NCBI GenBank assembly: GCA_964396115.1
Contig: CAYNDL010000014.1
Span: 1 to 21,645 of the forward strand
Length of the DNA stretch: 21,645 bases
Origin: CAYNDL01 sp964396115
GTDB lineage: Bacteria; Patescibacteriota; Andersenbacteria; UBA10190; CAIZMI01
Reading direction: 5' to 3'
Shown here in pieces: positions 14,265-21,645 of this stretch. The translations under genes were made by a program, and so were the position numbers. Positions within the stretch are counted from its first letter, which is position 1; each line of letters opens with the position of its first letter. A model generated the notes under the pieces. That model ran no database searches and was not told where the DNA came from. It saw only the letters and a program-made list of their open reading frames with translations.

Positions 14265-17200
14265 AAGAAGGTGTCTCGGGGAGTTTTTTCCGTCTTTAAA
14301 TCTTCTGTTATTGCGAGCATAGCGAAGCAATCTATCTTGGCACTCACCACAGTTGCTCTTATTTCCGCCCTCTTCCTCTTCAGTTCAGCCAGTATTGCCA
14401 GTGCTGCCGGTGAAGGTTGGCTCACTGGTTGGCAGGCCCGAAAAGCTATCACGATCTCTCACGCTAACGTGGATGCCGATCTGACTGATTTCCCACTGCT
14501 AGTTAAGTTTGCAAACGATACAGCTATCGGAGCAAAAGCACGAAGTGATGGTTATGACCTTCGTTTCACAAGTTCTGATGGTACCACCCTCTTAAAATAT
14601 GAAAGGGAAACGTTCTCTGTATCTAGTGGTTCCGCCTCAGGGAATATCTGGGTGAAAGTTCCTACCGTCTCTGGTTCTATAGATACCACTGTCTATATGT
14701 ACTATGGCAAGTCTGATGCTACTGACGGACAGGATGCTGGGAATGTGTGGAACGATAACTTTCAAGCTGTTTGGCACATGAATGGCGCGGCTTCAGAAGG
14801 GGGTACCATGTCCGATAGCAAGGGATTAAGAGACTTAACCGCACACGGTTCCTGGAATGCAGGGAGTCTGGATAGTCCAATAAACGCCGTTACCAAATTT
14901 AATGGTACCGATACTTATATGGAAGGTCTCGCGTATAATCCCGCAGGTGCTTTCACATTTAGTGGTTGGGCAAAAGTTTCCGGTAACGGGGTCAATTATT
15001 CCCGCATTATTGTAAACGGTCCGGTGAATACGTCCTGGTCGATCCAGAAGATGGACGGCGACCAACATTTTTGGACATGGAGGTTAATGCCAAATTTTAC
15101 AGATGTGAATTCTGCAGTTCTCGACGATGGTTGGCATTATGTTACTGGTACATATAATGGATCAGACACCTCATCTTTCTATATTGATGGAATTTCGGTG
15201 GGCACTGTTTCATATTCCGGAACTGTTCCGTCAACGGAAGGGACAATCAGTGTTGGGGGAGAAACTGCGGAACACGAAGGGGCAGGCAACGCCTCTTGGC
15301 TCGATGGTGGTCTCGACGAACTCCGCATTTCCTCCATTGATCGTTCCGCCGAATGGATCAAATTCGAATACAACAACATGAACTCCGCCGGAAACGAACT
15401 AACGTTCGCTTCCGAAGAGAATAACTATGGTTGGTTGACTGGTTGGGGCTACAGAAAAAAGATAACAATCTCTCACGCTAACGTAGACAGCGACCTCACC
15501 AACTTCCCATTGTTGGTTAAAGTGGCAGAAACAGGAGGAGGAGACGGAAACATTGGAGCACATGCCCTAGCAAACGGAAACGACATCCGGTTTACATCTT
15601 CAGATGGAGTGAGCCTGTTGCCATATGAACGAGAAACATACTCCGTATCGTCAAATAACCTCTCCGCAAACATGTGGGTTAAAGTTCCTAACATTTCCGG
15701 AACTTCTAATACGGAAATTTACATTTATTACGGAAAGACGGGAGCATCCGACGGTCAAAATGCAGCAGGTGTTTGGGAATCAAATTATAATGGAGTATTT
15801 CATCTCGCCTCGAATTTGGGGAGTAGTTCAGTTGGAGGTGTCAGCGGGACAAACAATGGAGCTACTCAGACAACCGGAAAAGTTAACGGCGGGGCAAGTT
15901 TTGATAATGCAAACATAAATCTTGGCGATGTCCTGTCGGCTTCCGACGACATGACGTTCTCCTTTTGGTACAAGCGTGCAACATCCAGTTCCGGAGATGA
16001 CTTCGTAGTTTCTAAAGGAATTGTGGGATCGGATTACGGATATGGAATATATTACGATGTTACAAACACTTGTTGGCGTATTTATGGAGCGGAGAATAAC
16101 CATGCCTGCTTTGCGAATTCGTCTGAAGAAGACGATACTAATTGGCATTTTATTGAAATAATAAAATCTGGAACCGAGTGGAATTTGTACAGGGATACTG
16201 TGTCCGTCTCCACAATCTATCTATCAGGCGGTTCGCCAATGGCTGAAACAATGATTGGAGGAGTTCAGGGTAATCCAGGGTTTGGTTGGGAAGGGTCATT
16301 GGATGAAGTAAGGTTCAGTAATGTCACGATGTATCCGGACTGGCTTAAGTTCGAATACAACAATATCAATTCCGCCAACAACGAATTGACTTTCGGAAGC
16401 CAAACAACCACACCGTTCGTATGGACAAACAGTTCCGGTGATGGACTATGGAGCACTTGTTCCAACTGGCTAACTGGTACCTGTCCTGGTGCTAGTGACG
16501 TAGCGATTTTTAATGCTGCCTCCGGTGACGTGTCGATTGACCAAAATGTTAGCGTTGCTGGCGTTGAGATGCAGGCAGGATATTCAGGTACGATTACGCA
16601 GGCAACAGGAGTTGAGATCACTGTAGGAACTTCAGGTGGATGGTCTCAGGCTGCAGGGGTTTTCACTGGTTCTAATGGAAATATCACATTAAACGGTGGC
16701 TTCAGTTTCAGTGCAGGCACATATACTGCTTCATCTGGCACAACGTTAGTCCGCACTGGCTGGACGCATTCCTCGGGAACGTTTAATCACAACAATGGAA
16801 CAGTTTCCCTCACCGCCTTTAATGCAGTTGGCAGCTTTAACATAGATGTTCCTTCTTCTGGAACGTTCAAGCATCTTACGATAAACGGTGGGACACCCGG
16901 TTCAAACACAGATTTTGTCGTTTCTTCCGAAGACACATTGATAGTTCTCGGTAATTTTGTTCAATCTGTTGGTGCCTATACTTCAATAACTGGTGGAACC
17001 ATAAAGCCAAGAGCCAACATTTCTATCGGGCCATACGCTACTGCCGGTAGTACCGCAATAACTCTAGACTCGACCGGCGACCAAACAATAGAGGGCGGGG
17101 GTACGCTCGCTCCGCTTGTTGTTAATAAACCGTCGGGAACAGTCACTGTTTCGGGGTCGTCAGTTGCACTATCTAATGTAACCCTGACATCAGGCAATTT

Positions 17201-20200
17201 TGTTAGCACATCGGGGACCTTGAGTATTTTTGGAAACTACACAAATAACGGAGGGACATTTACTCATAACGGGGGAACTGTTGTTTTCACTAACGGCGTC
17301 GCTCTTGCTGAACGTACGATAAACGTTAATTCTTCTGAAACTTTTTATAACGTCCAAATCAGAGGAGAAGCTATCGGGGGAAGCGCTTTTACTATTTCGA
17401 GTGGCGACAAGCTAATTGTTGATAATAATTTAAATCTTGAAAGTGGTGGGTACACCGCCATATATGGTGGAACAATCGAAGTCAAGAAAAATGTTGTAAT
17501 AGGCAACTACATGCAGGGAGGCACAACGGCCCTGAGTTTCACGGGTACGGGAACACAAACATATACTTACAACGGAGGGGGAATCTTAGGTGGCACCTGG
17601 ACGATAAATAAGCCTTCTGGTGAGGTGGTTCTTAATTCCGATTTGACACTGAACACTTCAGGCCAAGACCTAACATTAACCTCCGGCACCCTAGACCTAA
17701 ACGGCAAGACGTTAACTGTTAACGACACCTTTAGTATCGGTGCCGCCGGTATCCTTAATACCGATAACGGTACCCACACAGAAGGAACGTTCACCAACAA
17801 CGGAACAATCATCGACCAAAGAACCTGGATCGGTGGCACCGATACCAACTGGAACACCGCCGCCAACTGGTCCGGCGGACAAGTTCCCGGTTCCGGACAA
17901 ACAGTAAAATTCGATAACCGTTGTGCTTCCAACTGCAACGCCACCATTAACGCTAACGCTAATGTTGCAGGCATTACCCTTGCCTCCACCTACACCGGTA
18001 CCCTCACCCAAGGAACAGGGAACACGATCACTGTTGGTTCAAGTGGCTGGTCACAAGCAGGGGGGACGTTTAGTGGTGGGGATTCGGCGATAACGATAAA
18101 TGGAAGCTACACACTGAGCGGAGGGACGTTTACGAGTACAAGTGGAACACTTACCATGGGGACCGACACACCTTCTGGTGATTATACTGCTGCAACCATA
18201 TCTGGCAGTGCTACTTTCGGGCACAACAATGGCACGATAGAATTTAAGACAGATAATCCTCCCGGATGTGTTGCTGCCAATATTACATTAAACATCCCAT
18301 CATCGGTTACTCTTAATAATGTTGTTTTTGACATTAAAAATTTCGGAGGCGGAAGAGTATGTGACACGCCCTATTTAACTGTTATTTCGGGACAATCTCT
18401 TAGGGTAGATGGTGACTTGAATCTGGCCAATGTTAAGTTGATTGGGGAAGTTATTCTAAATGGCAACCTTTCTGTTAACAGCGGATCTTATGGCGGACCC
18501 GGGACTATCACATTAAGCGGCGCTGCATCACAAACATATTCATATGAGACAGGTGGTACGGCCCCAAATATTAAAGTTAATAAGTCTACCGGCAGTGTTG
18601 TTCCGGCACCAGGAACGACAGATTTTCGCATGGGCACTCTTACTTTGGAACAAGGATCATTTACGGCACCAACGGGTACAATAACGGTTGGCTATTTTAC
18701 TCCAACAACGGATACAAAACTCCTTGATTTTGCCAGTGGTACCACGTTCACTGCTAATAGTGGCACGCTTAACTTACAAACGGCCTCCGTTCCTAACTGC
18801 GTGGCAATCAATCTTACTGTTGACGTTGCCACGACTCAAACAGTAAATAATCTTATAGTGAACACCCCAAAGGGTGGATGCGATACTCCAATAATTACGT
18901 TAGGAGTAAATGATACCCTCTTGGCCGAAGGGGATATAACGTTAACTCAAGGAATTTTGAGTGGCTCTTGGCAGTCAAAAGGGGATGTGGCAATAGGCTC
19001 CTCTTTCTTTGGTGGTGATGCAGCTATTACTTTAACGGGCGTTGACGGGCAATCATTTACCAACAACGGCGGCACCATTCCCTCCGGCACTTTCACTATC
19101 AACAAATCCTCCGGCGAAGTCATCCTCAATACCGACCTCACATTAAATTCCTCCGGCCAAGACCTAACTATCACATCCGGTGCGCTAGACACTGCCGGTT
19201 ATGCTATTACGGTTAACGACGCTCTTACTATCAACGGAACATTAAAGCTCAAAGGCAACGAGACAATAACTGCTGGTACAAAAACACTTGGATCCTCTTC
19301 CACTGTTGAATTCCGTGGTGACGGGGACAGTACGAGTGATTCATATACGATTACCGACTTCGCCACCTCGTTTGGTAACCTCGCGATCAATAGTACAGAT
19401 GGCACTACCGACACATACACGTTAGGCAACAACATTAACGTTGCCGGAAACTTCTCAAATAATGGAACGTTCAGTCCCAGCACCAATACGATCACGCTAA
19501 ACGGCACAAGTTCCGGCAAGACCTTCAATCCGGGGACAAGTTCACTATATGCTCTCACTCTAAACGGTGTGGGAGGGGTTTGGGATCTCAACAACAACCT
19601 GACGCTCACCAGTGCCCTAACTCTGCAAAACGGCACCCTAGACCTCAACGGATACAACCTTGATCTCACGGGAGCCACCTTCTCCAACGCTGGCACCATC
19701 CGTCTCCAAAACACTGAAACCTTAACTAACGTCACTCCCGACACTAACTCTGGAACGGTGGAATACGATGGTGCTGGAACATTCACCAGCTTCAAACTTG
19801 GCAACGAATACAACAACCTCACCTTCAACAACGCCTCCGCTGTTTGGAACCTTCCCGCCGATCTTATCGTCAACGGCAATCTCACGTTAACCGCTGGCAA
19901 CCTCAACCAAAACAGCCACGACCTCAGCGTCACCGGAAACATCTCTCGCACCTCCGGCACGCTTTCCAATACCGCCACCCGCACCCTCACGTTAAACGGT
20001 ATTGCCCAAGACATTAACTTTGGTGACATCACTTGGGGCACCCTCACGCTTACCGGATCTTCTGGTTCCGCCACAATCGGTTCAAACTTCTCCGTTAATA
20101 CGCTTCTCTCCATTCCTGCCGGCAGGAACCTGTCTTTGGGCTCATACATTATTAACCTGGTCGGCAGTCTTCTTAACGCTGGTTCCATCAGCAAGACCTC

Positions 20201-21645
20201 CGGTTATATTTCCAAAGCACCATCTAACCTGGAGATCACGGACCACAACTTCGACAATGCTCCCGGAATCTCTGTCCCTGCCGCCAAGGTATACGTTTCG
20301 CTTTCTGATGAAGACGCAAACGCTGACGGCACCACCCCGGACACTGTTAATGTCACCATTACCTGTCCCAATGATTCTGAATTGGTCACGTTAACAGAGA
20401 CAGGCAACGCCACCGAAGTCTTCCGCAACTCCGGTCTCACCACCGCGGCATACACCGGTTCCGCCACCAACAATAACTCCACCTTGTCTTGTTCTGATGG
20501 TGACACGATCACTGTCTCTTATGCTGATCCTTCCGGCACAGTCACCGATACATCTCTAGCCACCAGTGACATTCTCACCCAAGCTCCTTCCAGCTTTGCC
20601 GGTTCCGCTTCCTCTTCCAACTCCATCACTTGGACTTGGACAGACAACGCCAACAACGAAAATGGTTTCAAGATCTATTCCGGCACGGGCACGCTGATCG
20701 CCACCATCGCAACCCCCAACACCACTTCATACACCGAGACTGGCTTAACCAAAGGCACAAGCTACACCAGGAAAGTGGCTTCATACAACAACGCTGGGAA
20801 CACATATTCATCCACCGCAACCGTCACCACTCCTGCTGAGCCAACCCCGCCGTCTTCCTTTAACGGTACAGCTATTTCTTCCACCGCCATCACCTGGACT
20901 TGGACAGACAATGCCAACGATGAAACAGGCTTCAAACTCTTAAACAACTCCGGAGACATTATCGCCACCATCGCAACCCCCAACACCACTTCATACACCG
21001 AGACTGGCTTAACCAAAGGCACAAGCTACACCAGGAAAGTGGTTGCGTATAATTCCGACGGCACCTCCGCTGCCTCGTCCACCAAAACTGTTACCACCAA
21101 AGAAACAGCGCCTTCTTCACCAACCTTGTCTTCTCCAGTAGATGGAGCCATCCTCCGCACTGCCACCCCCACTTTCTCCTTCCAGTTTAGCGCTGACGAA
21201 GATGATGGCATTAGTTCGTATACGGTACTAATCGATGATGGGGCAAAGGCATTTACATTTGATGCACCGTCATCCTACACAAACTTTAGTATTTCCGGCG
21301 CATCTATTAGCTCTACTGGTGACACAATCTCAGTCACACTAACTAACGACTTAACTGAGGGAAACCATACGTGGAAGGTCCGAGCAACAGATGCGGGAGG
21401 GAATACTGGCACTTCTGACGAAAAAAATTTCTCATTAGACATTAGCAAACCAAGAATTGCAAACGTTACGATCAGCGGCAGTTTGCCTGTTTCTGGAACT
21501 GATCTCGCGACCTCAGCTTCGTTGCCGGTAATCAGTTTTGATGCGTCTGACAGCACGGCTTTAAAGAGTAGCAGGATTATAATCAAGAAAATTTCTTATT
21601 TCTTAGGAGAAGAAATATCCCGCAAGACCGTGTTTGATAAAGAGT
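14262..21645 (+). CDS. Giant secreted multidomain surface protein/adhesin, 3' end beyond window
   Basis: An uninterrupted frame of at least 2461 codons that is still open at the window end; it is also open upstream to an ATG at 14196. Domains, numbered from the TTG: signal peptide 1-48 (K2, K3, hydrophobic 25-41, ASA at 46-48); DUF2341 module about 51-174 (GWLTGWQARKAITISHANV); ConA/LamG-like 170-385 (WHMNG, DGWHYVTGTYNG, LDELRIS); second DUF2341 389-513 (GWLTGWGYRKKITISHANV); second LamG-like 510-713; Gly/Thr/Ser/Asn-rich beta-repeats 720-1985, including two W-N-W type strips (about 720-767 and 1187-1233) as in autotransporter-like passenger repeats; an Asp-rich repeat 1986-2107 (DEDANADGTTPDTVNVTI); two fibronectin III domains 2107-2195 and 2195-2283; an Ig-like domain about 2283-2401; then the start of another domain. 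No catalytic motif is seen. It most likely forms an extracellular adhesive fibre or stalk; the anchoring region is not visible. Codon use changes along the gene. Confidence 0.9.
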   Translation, partial: MKKVSRGVFSVFKSSVIASIAKQSILALTTVALISALFLFSSASIASAAGEGWLTGWQARKAITISHANVDADLTDFPLLVKFANDTAIGAKARSDGYDLRFTSSDGTTLLKYERETFSVSSGSASGNIWVKVPTVSGSIDTTVYMYYGKSDATDGQDAGNVWNDNFQAVWHMNGAASEGGTMSDSKGLRDLTAHGSWNAGSLDSPINAVTKFNGTDTYMEGLAYNPAGAFTFSGWAKVSGNGVNYSRIIVNGPVNTSWSIQKMDGDQHFWTWRLMPNFTDVNSAVLDDGWHYVTGTYNGSDTSSFYIDGISVGTVSYSGTVPSTEGTISVGGETAEHEGAGNASWLDGGLDELRISSIDRSAEWIKFEYNNMNSAGNELTFASEENNYGWLTGWGYRKKITISHANVDSDLTNFPLLVKVAETGGGDGNIGAHALANGNDIRFTSSDGVSLLPYERETYSVSSNNLSANMWVKVPNISGTSNTEIYIYYGKTGASDGQNAAGVWESNYNGVFHLASNLGSSSVGGVSGTNNGATQTTGKVNGGASFDNANINLGDVLSASDDMTFSFWYKRATSSSGDDFVVSKGIVGSDYGYGIYYDVTNTCWRIYGAENNHACFANSSEEDDTNWHFIEIIKSGTEWNLYRDTVSVSTIYLSGGSPMAETMIGGVQGNPGFGWEGSLDEVRFSNVTMYPDWLKFEYNNINSANNELTFGSQTTTPFVWTNSSGDGLWSTCSNWLTGTCPGASDVAIFNAASGDVSIDQNVSVAGVEMQAGYSGTITQATGVEITVGTSGGWSQAAGVFTGSNGNITLNGGFSFSAGTYTASSGTTLVRTGWTHSSGTFNHNNGTVSLTAFNAVGSFNIDVPSSGTFKHLTINGGTPGSNTDFVVSSEDTLIVLGNFVQSVGAYTSITGGTIKPRANISIGPYATAGSTAITLDSTGDQTIEGGGTLAPLVVNKPSGTVTVSGSSVALSNVTLTSGNFVSTSGTLSIFGNYTNNGGTFTHNGGTVVFTNGVALAERTINVNSSETFYNVQIRGEAIGGSAFTISSGDKLIVDNNLNLESGGYTAIYGGTIEVKKNVVIGNYMQGGTTALSFTGTGTQTYTYNGGGILGGTWTINKPSGEVVLNSDLTLNTSGQDLTLTSGTLDLNGKTLTVNDTFSIGAAGILNTDNGTHTEGTFTNNGTIIDQRTWIGGTDTNWNTAANWSGGQVPGSGQTVKFDNRCASNCNATINANANVAGITLASTYTGTLTQGTGNTITVGSSGWSQAGGTFSGGDSAITINGSYTLSGGTFTSTSGTLTMGTDTPSGDYTAATISGSATFGHNNGTIEFKTDNPPGCVAANITLNIPSSVTLNNVVFDIKNFGGGRVCDTPYLTVISGQSLRVDGDLNLANVKLIGEVILNGNLSVNSGSYGGPGTITLSGAASQTYSYETGGTAPNIKVNKSTGSVVPAPGTTDFRMGTLTLEQGSFTAPTGTITVGYFTPTTDTKLLDFASGTTFTANSGTLNLQTASVPNCVAINLTVDVATTQTVNNLIVNTPKGGCDTPIITLGVNDTLLAEGDITLTQGILSGSWQSKGDVAIGSSFFGGDAAITLTGVDGQSFTNNGGTIPSGTFTINKSSGEVILNTDLTLNSSGQDLTITSGALDTAGYAITVNDALTINGTLKLKGNETITAGTKTLGSSSTVEFRGDGDSTSDSYTITDFATSFGNLAINSTDGTTDTYTLGNNINVAGNFSNNGTFSPSTNTITLNGTSSGKTFNPGTSSLYALTLNGVGGVWDLNNNLTLTSALTLQNGTLDLNGYNLDLTGATFSNAGTIRLQNTETLTNVTPDTNSGTVEYDGAGTFTSFKLGNEYNNLTFNNASAVWNLPADLIVNGNLTLTAGNLNQNSHDLSVTGNISRTSGTLSNTATRTLTLNGIAQDINFGDITWGTLTLTGSSGSATIGSNFSVNTLLSIPAGRNLSLGSYIINLVGSLLNAGSISKTSGYISKAPSNLEITDHNFDNAPGISVPAAKVYVSLSDEDANADGTTPDTVNVTITCPNDSELVTLTETGNATEVFRNSGLTTAAYTGSATNNNSTLSCSDGDTITVSYADPSGTVTDTSLATSDILTQAPSSFAGSASSSNSITWTWTDNANNENGFKIYSGTGTLIATIATPNTTSYTETGLTKGTSYTRKVASYNNAGNTYSSTATVTTPAEPTPPSSFNGTAISSTAITWTWTDNANDETGFKLLNNSGDIIATIATPNTTSYTETGLTKGTSYTRKVVAYNSDGTSAASSTKTVTTKETAPSSPTLSSPVDGAILRTATPTFSFQFSADEDDGISSYTVLIDDGAKAFTFDAPSSYTNFSISGASISSTGDTISVTLTNDLTEGNHTWKVRATDAGGNTGTSDEKNFSLDISKPRIANVTISGSLPVSGTDLATSASLPVISFDASDSTALKSSRIIIKKISYFLGEEISRKTVFDKE
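14310..14333 (+). repeat. ATTGCGAG...GCAATCT-type palindromic repeat inside the signal peptide code
   Basis: ATTGC (14310-14314) and GCAAT (14327-14331) are inverted arms around a 12-nt centre containing AGC and GCGAA. The sequence resembles the small dispersed elements with ATTGCGAG...GAAGCAATC found between and within genes in several bacterial groups (recalled, not searched). Here it is in frame and is translated as V-I-A-S-I-A-K-Q-S within the n-region of the signal peptide. Confidence 0.5.
17595..17742 (+). repeat. Beta-repeat unit, copy 1 of a divergent pair
   Basis: The unit encodes TWTINKPSGEVVLNSDLTLN followed by TSGQDLTLTSGTLDLNGKTL and then TVND. It matches the unit at 19089-19236 at exactly 1494 bp (498 codons) distance, sharing INK-x-SGEV-x-LN-x-DLTLN-x-SGQDLT-x-TSG-x-LD. 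Nucleotide identity is interrupted by synonymous changes, so the duplication is old. Confidence 0.75.
19089..19236 (+). repeat. Beta-repeat unit, copy 2 of a divergent pair
   Basis: The unit encodes TFTINKSSGEVILNTDLTLN and then SSGQDLTITSGALDTAGYAI and TVND. It is the partner of 17595-17742. The longest identical stretch I noted is GGCCAAGACCTAAC. Confidence 0.75.
20113..20128 (+). repeat. Perfect 16-bp palindrome TTCCTGCCGGCAGGAA
   Basis: A self-complementary 16-mer inside the giant gene, encoding part of S-I-P-A-G-R-N. It is embedded in ordinary-looking repeat coding sequence. Similar CCTGCCGGCAGG palindromes are, as I recall, scattered in some Patescibacteria genomes; not verified here. 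Confidence 0.5.
20697..20778 (+). repeat. 82-bp direct repeat, copy 1 (first fibronectin III domain)
   Basis: Perfectly identical over 82 bp to 20961-21042, 264 bp (88 codons) downstream, one fibronectin III domain length. It encodes IATIATPNTTSYTETGLTKG and then TSYTRKV. Shorter near-identity (TGGACTTGGACAGACAA) occurs upstream at the same offset (20631 and 20895). Confidence 0.95.
20961..21042 (+). repeat. 82-bp direct repeat, copy 2 (second fibronectin III domain)
   Basis: Identical to 20697-20778, including every synonymous position. This indicates recent domain duplication or gene conversion. Confidence 0.95.

Noticed and set aside
19199..20194. Open frame of 331 codons on the - strand
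   Set aside because: It lies wholly inside the giant + strand gene, has a composition dictated by the complement of ACC/AAC/CTC-rich codons (Val/Leu/Arg/Pro), and shows no recognisable domain.
1..21645. Recoded genetic code (UGA as Gly or Trp)
   Set aside because: All genes read through with standard codons, and UGA ends murE and tsaB at sensible places.
14262..21645. CRISPR array or intergenic tandem repeats in the repeat-rich region
   Set aside because: The repeats follow codon periodicity in one open frame and vary at the protein level; there are no regular direct repeats with unique spacers.
1..21645. tRNA, rRNA or insertion sequences
   Set aside because: I saw no cloverleaf, rRNA-like sequence, transposase frame or flanking terminal repeats. 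A covariance-model scan was not possible here.

Overview
The window looks like part of a chromosome from a Candidate Phyla Radiation (Patescibacteria, Parcubacteria-like) bacterium, probably a metagenome-derived contig. This rests on recognition, not a search. The clues are a FemAB-type peptidoglycan-bridge enzyme next to an N-terminally short MurE-type ligase, a TsaB reduced to about 133 residues, scarce Shine-Dalgarno sequences, and a very large secreted repeat protein. UGA is used as a normal stop (murE, tsaB), so the recoded Gracilibacteria/Absconditabacteria lineages are unlikely. Every gene I support lies on the + strand.

Layout. 1-3024: a tight cluster of ruvA (3' end only), femAB, murE and tsaB, with spacings of 0 bp, 2 bp and a 17-bp overlap. 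3025-3361: a 337-bp intergenic region with candidate promoter elements, three perfect DnaA-box-like 9-mers and two adjacent inverted repeats. 3362-10747: rpoB (GTG start, no Shine-Dalgarno) and rpoC, 36 bp apart and closed by a clear intrinsic terminator. 10849-14128: an extended -10 promoter almost touching the ftsK start codon, then ftsK and a rodZ-like gene 2 bp apart. 14150-21645: another extended -10 promoter, a leader, and one open frame of more than 7.3 kb that runs off the end of the window.

That last frame has no stop codon from 14196 to the window end; I translated it codon by codon. It encodes a signal peptide, two tandem DUF2341 + concanavalin A/LamG-like modules, a long stretch of Gly/Thr/Ser/Asn-rich beta-repeats, an Asp-rich Ca-binding-type repeat, two fibronectin type III domains and at least one Ig-like domain. 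It is most likely a giant cell-surface adhesin or stalk protein, a plausible host-attachment factor for an episymbiont. It is the main object of interest here.

How the genes fit together: femAB and murE make and cross-link the peptidoglycan stem peptide, rodZ and ftsK shape and divide the cell and segregate its chromosome, rpoB/rpoC form the core of RNA polymerase, tsaB contributes to tRNA t6A modification, and the giant protein would sit outside the wall.
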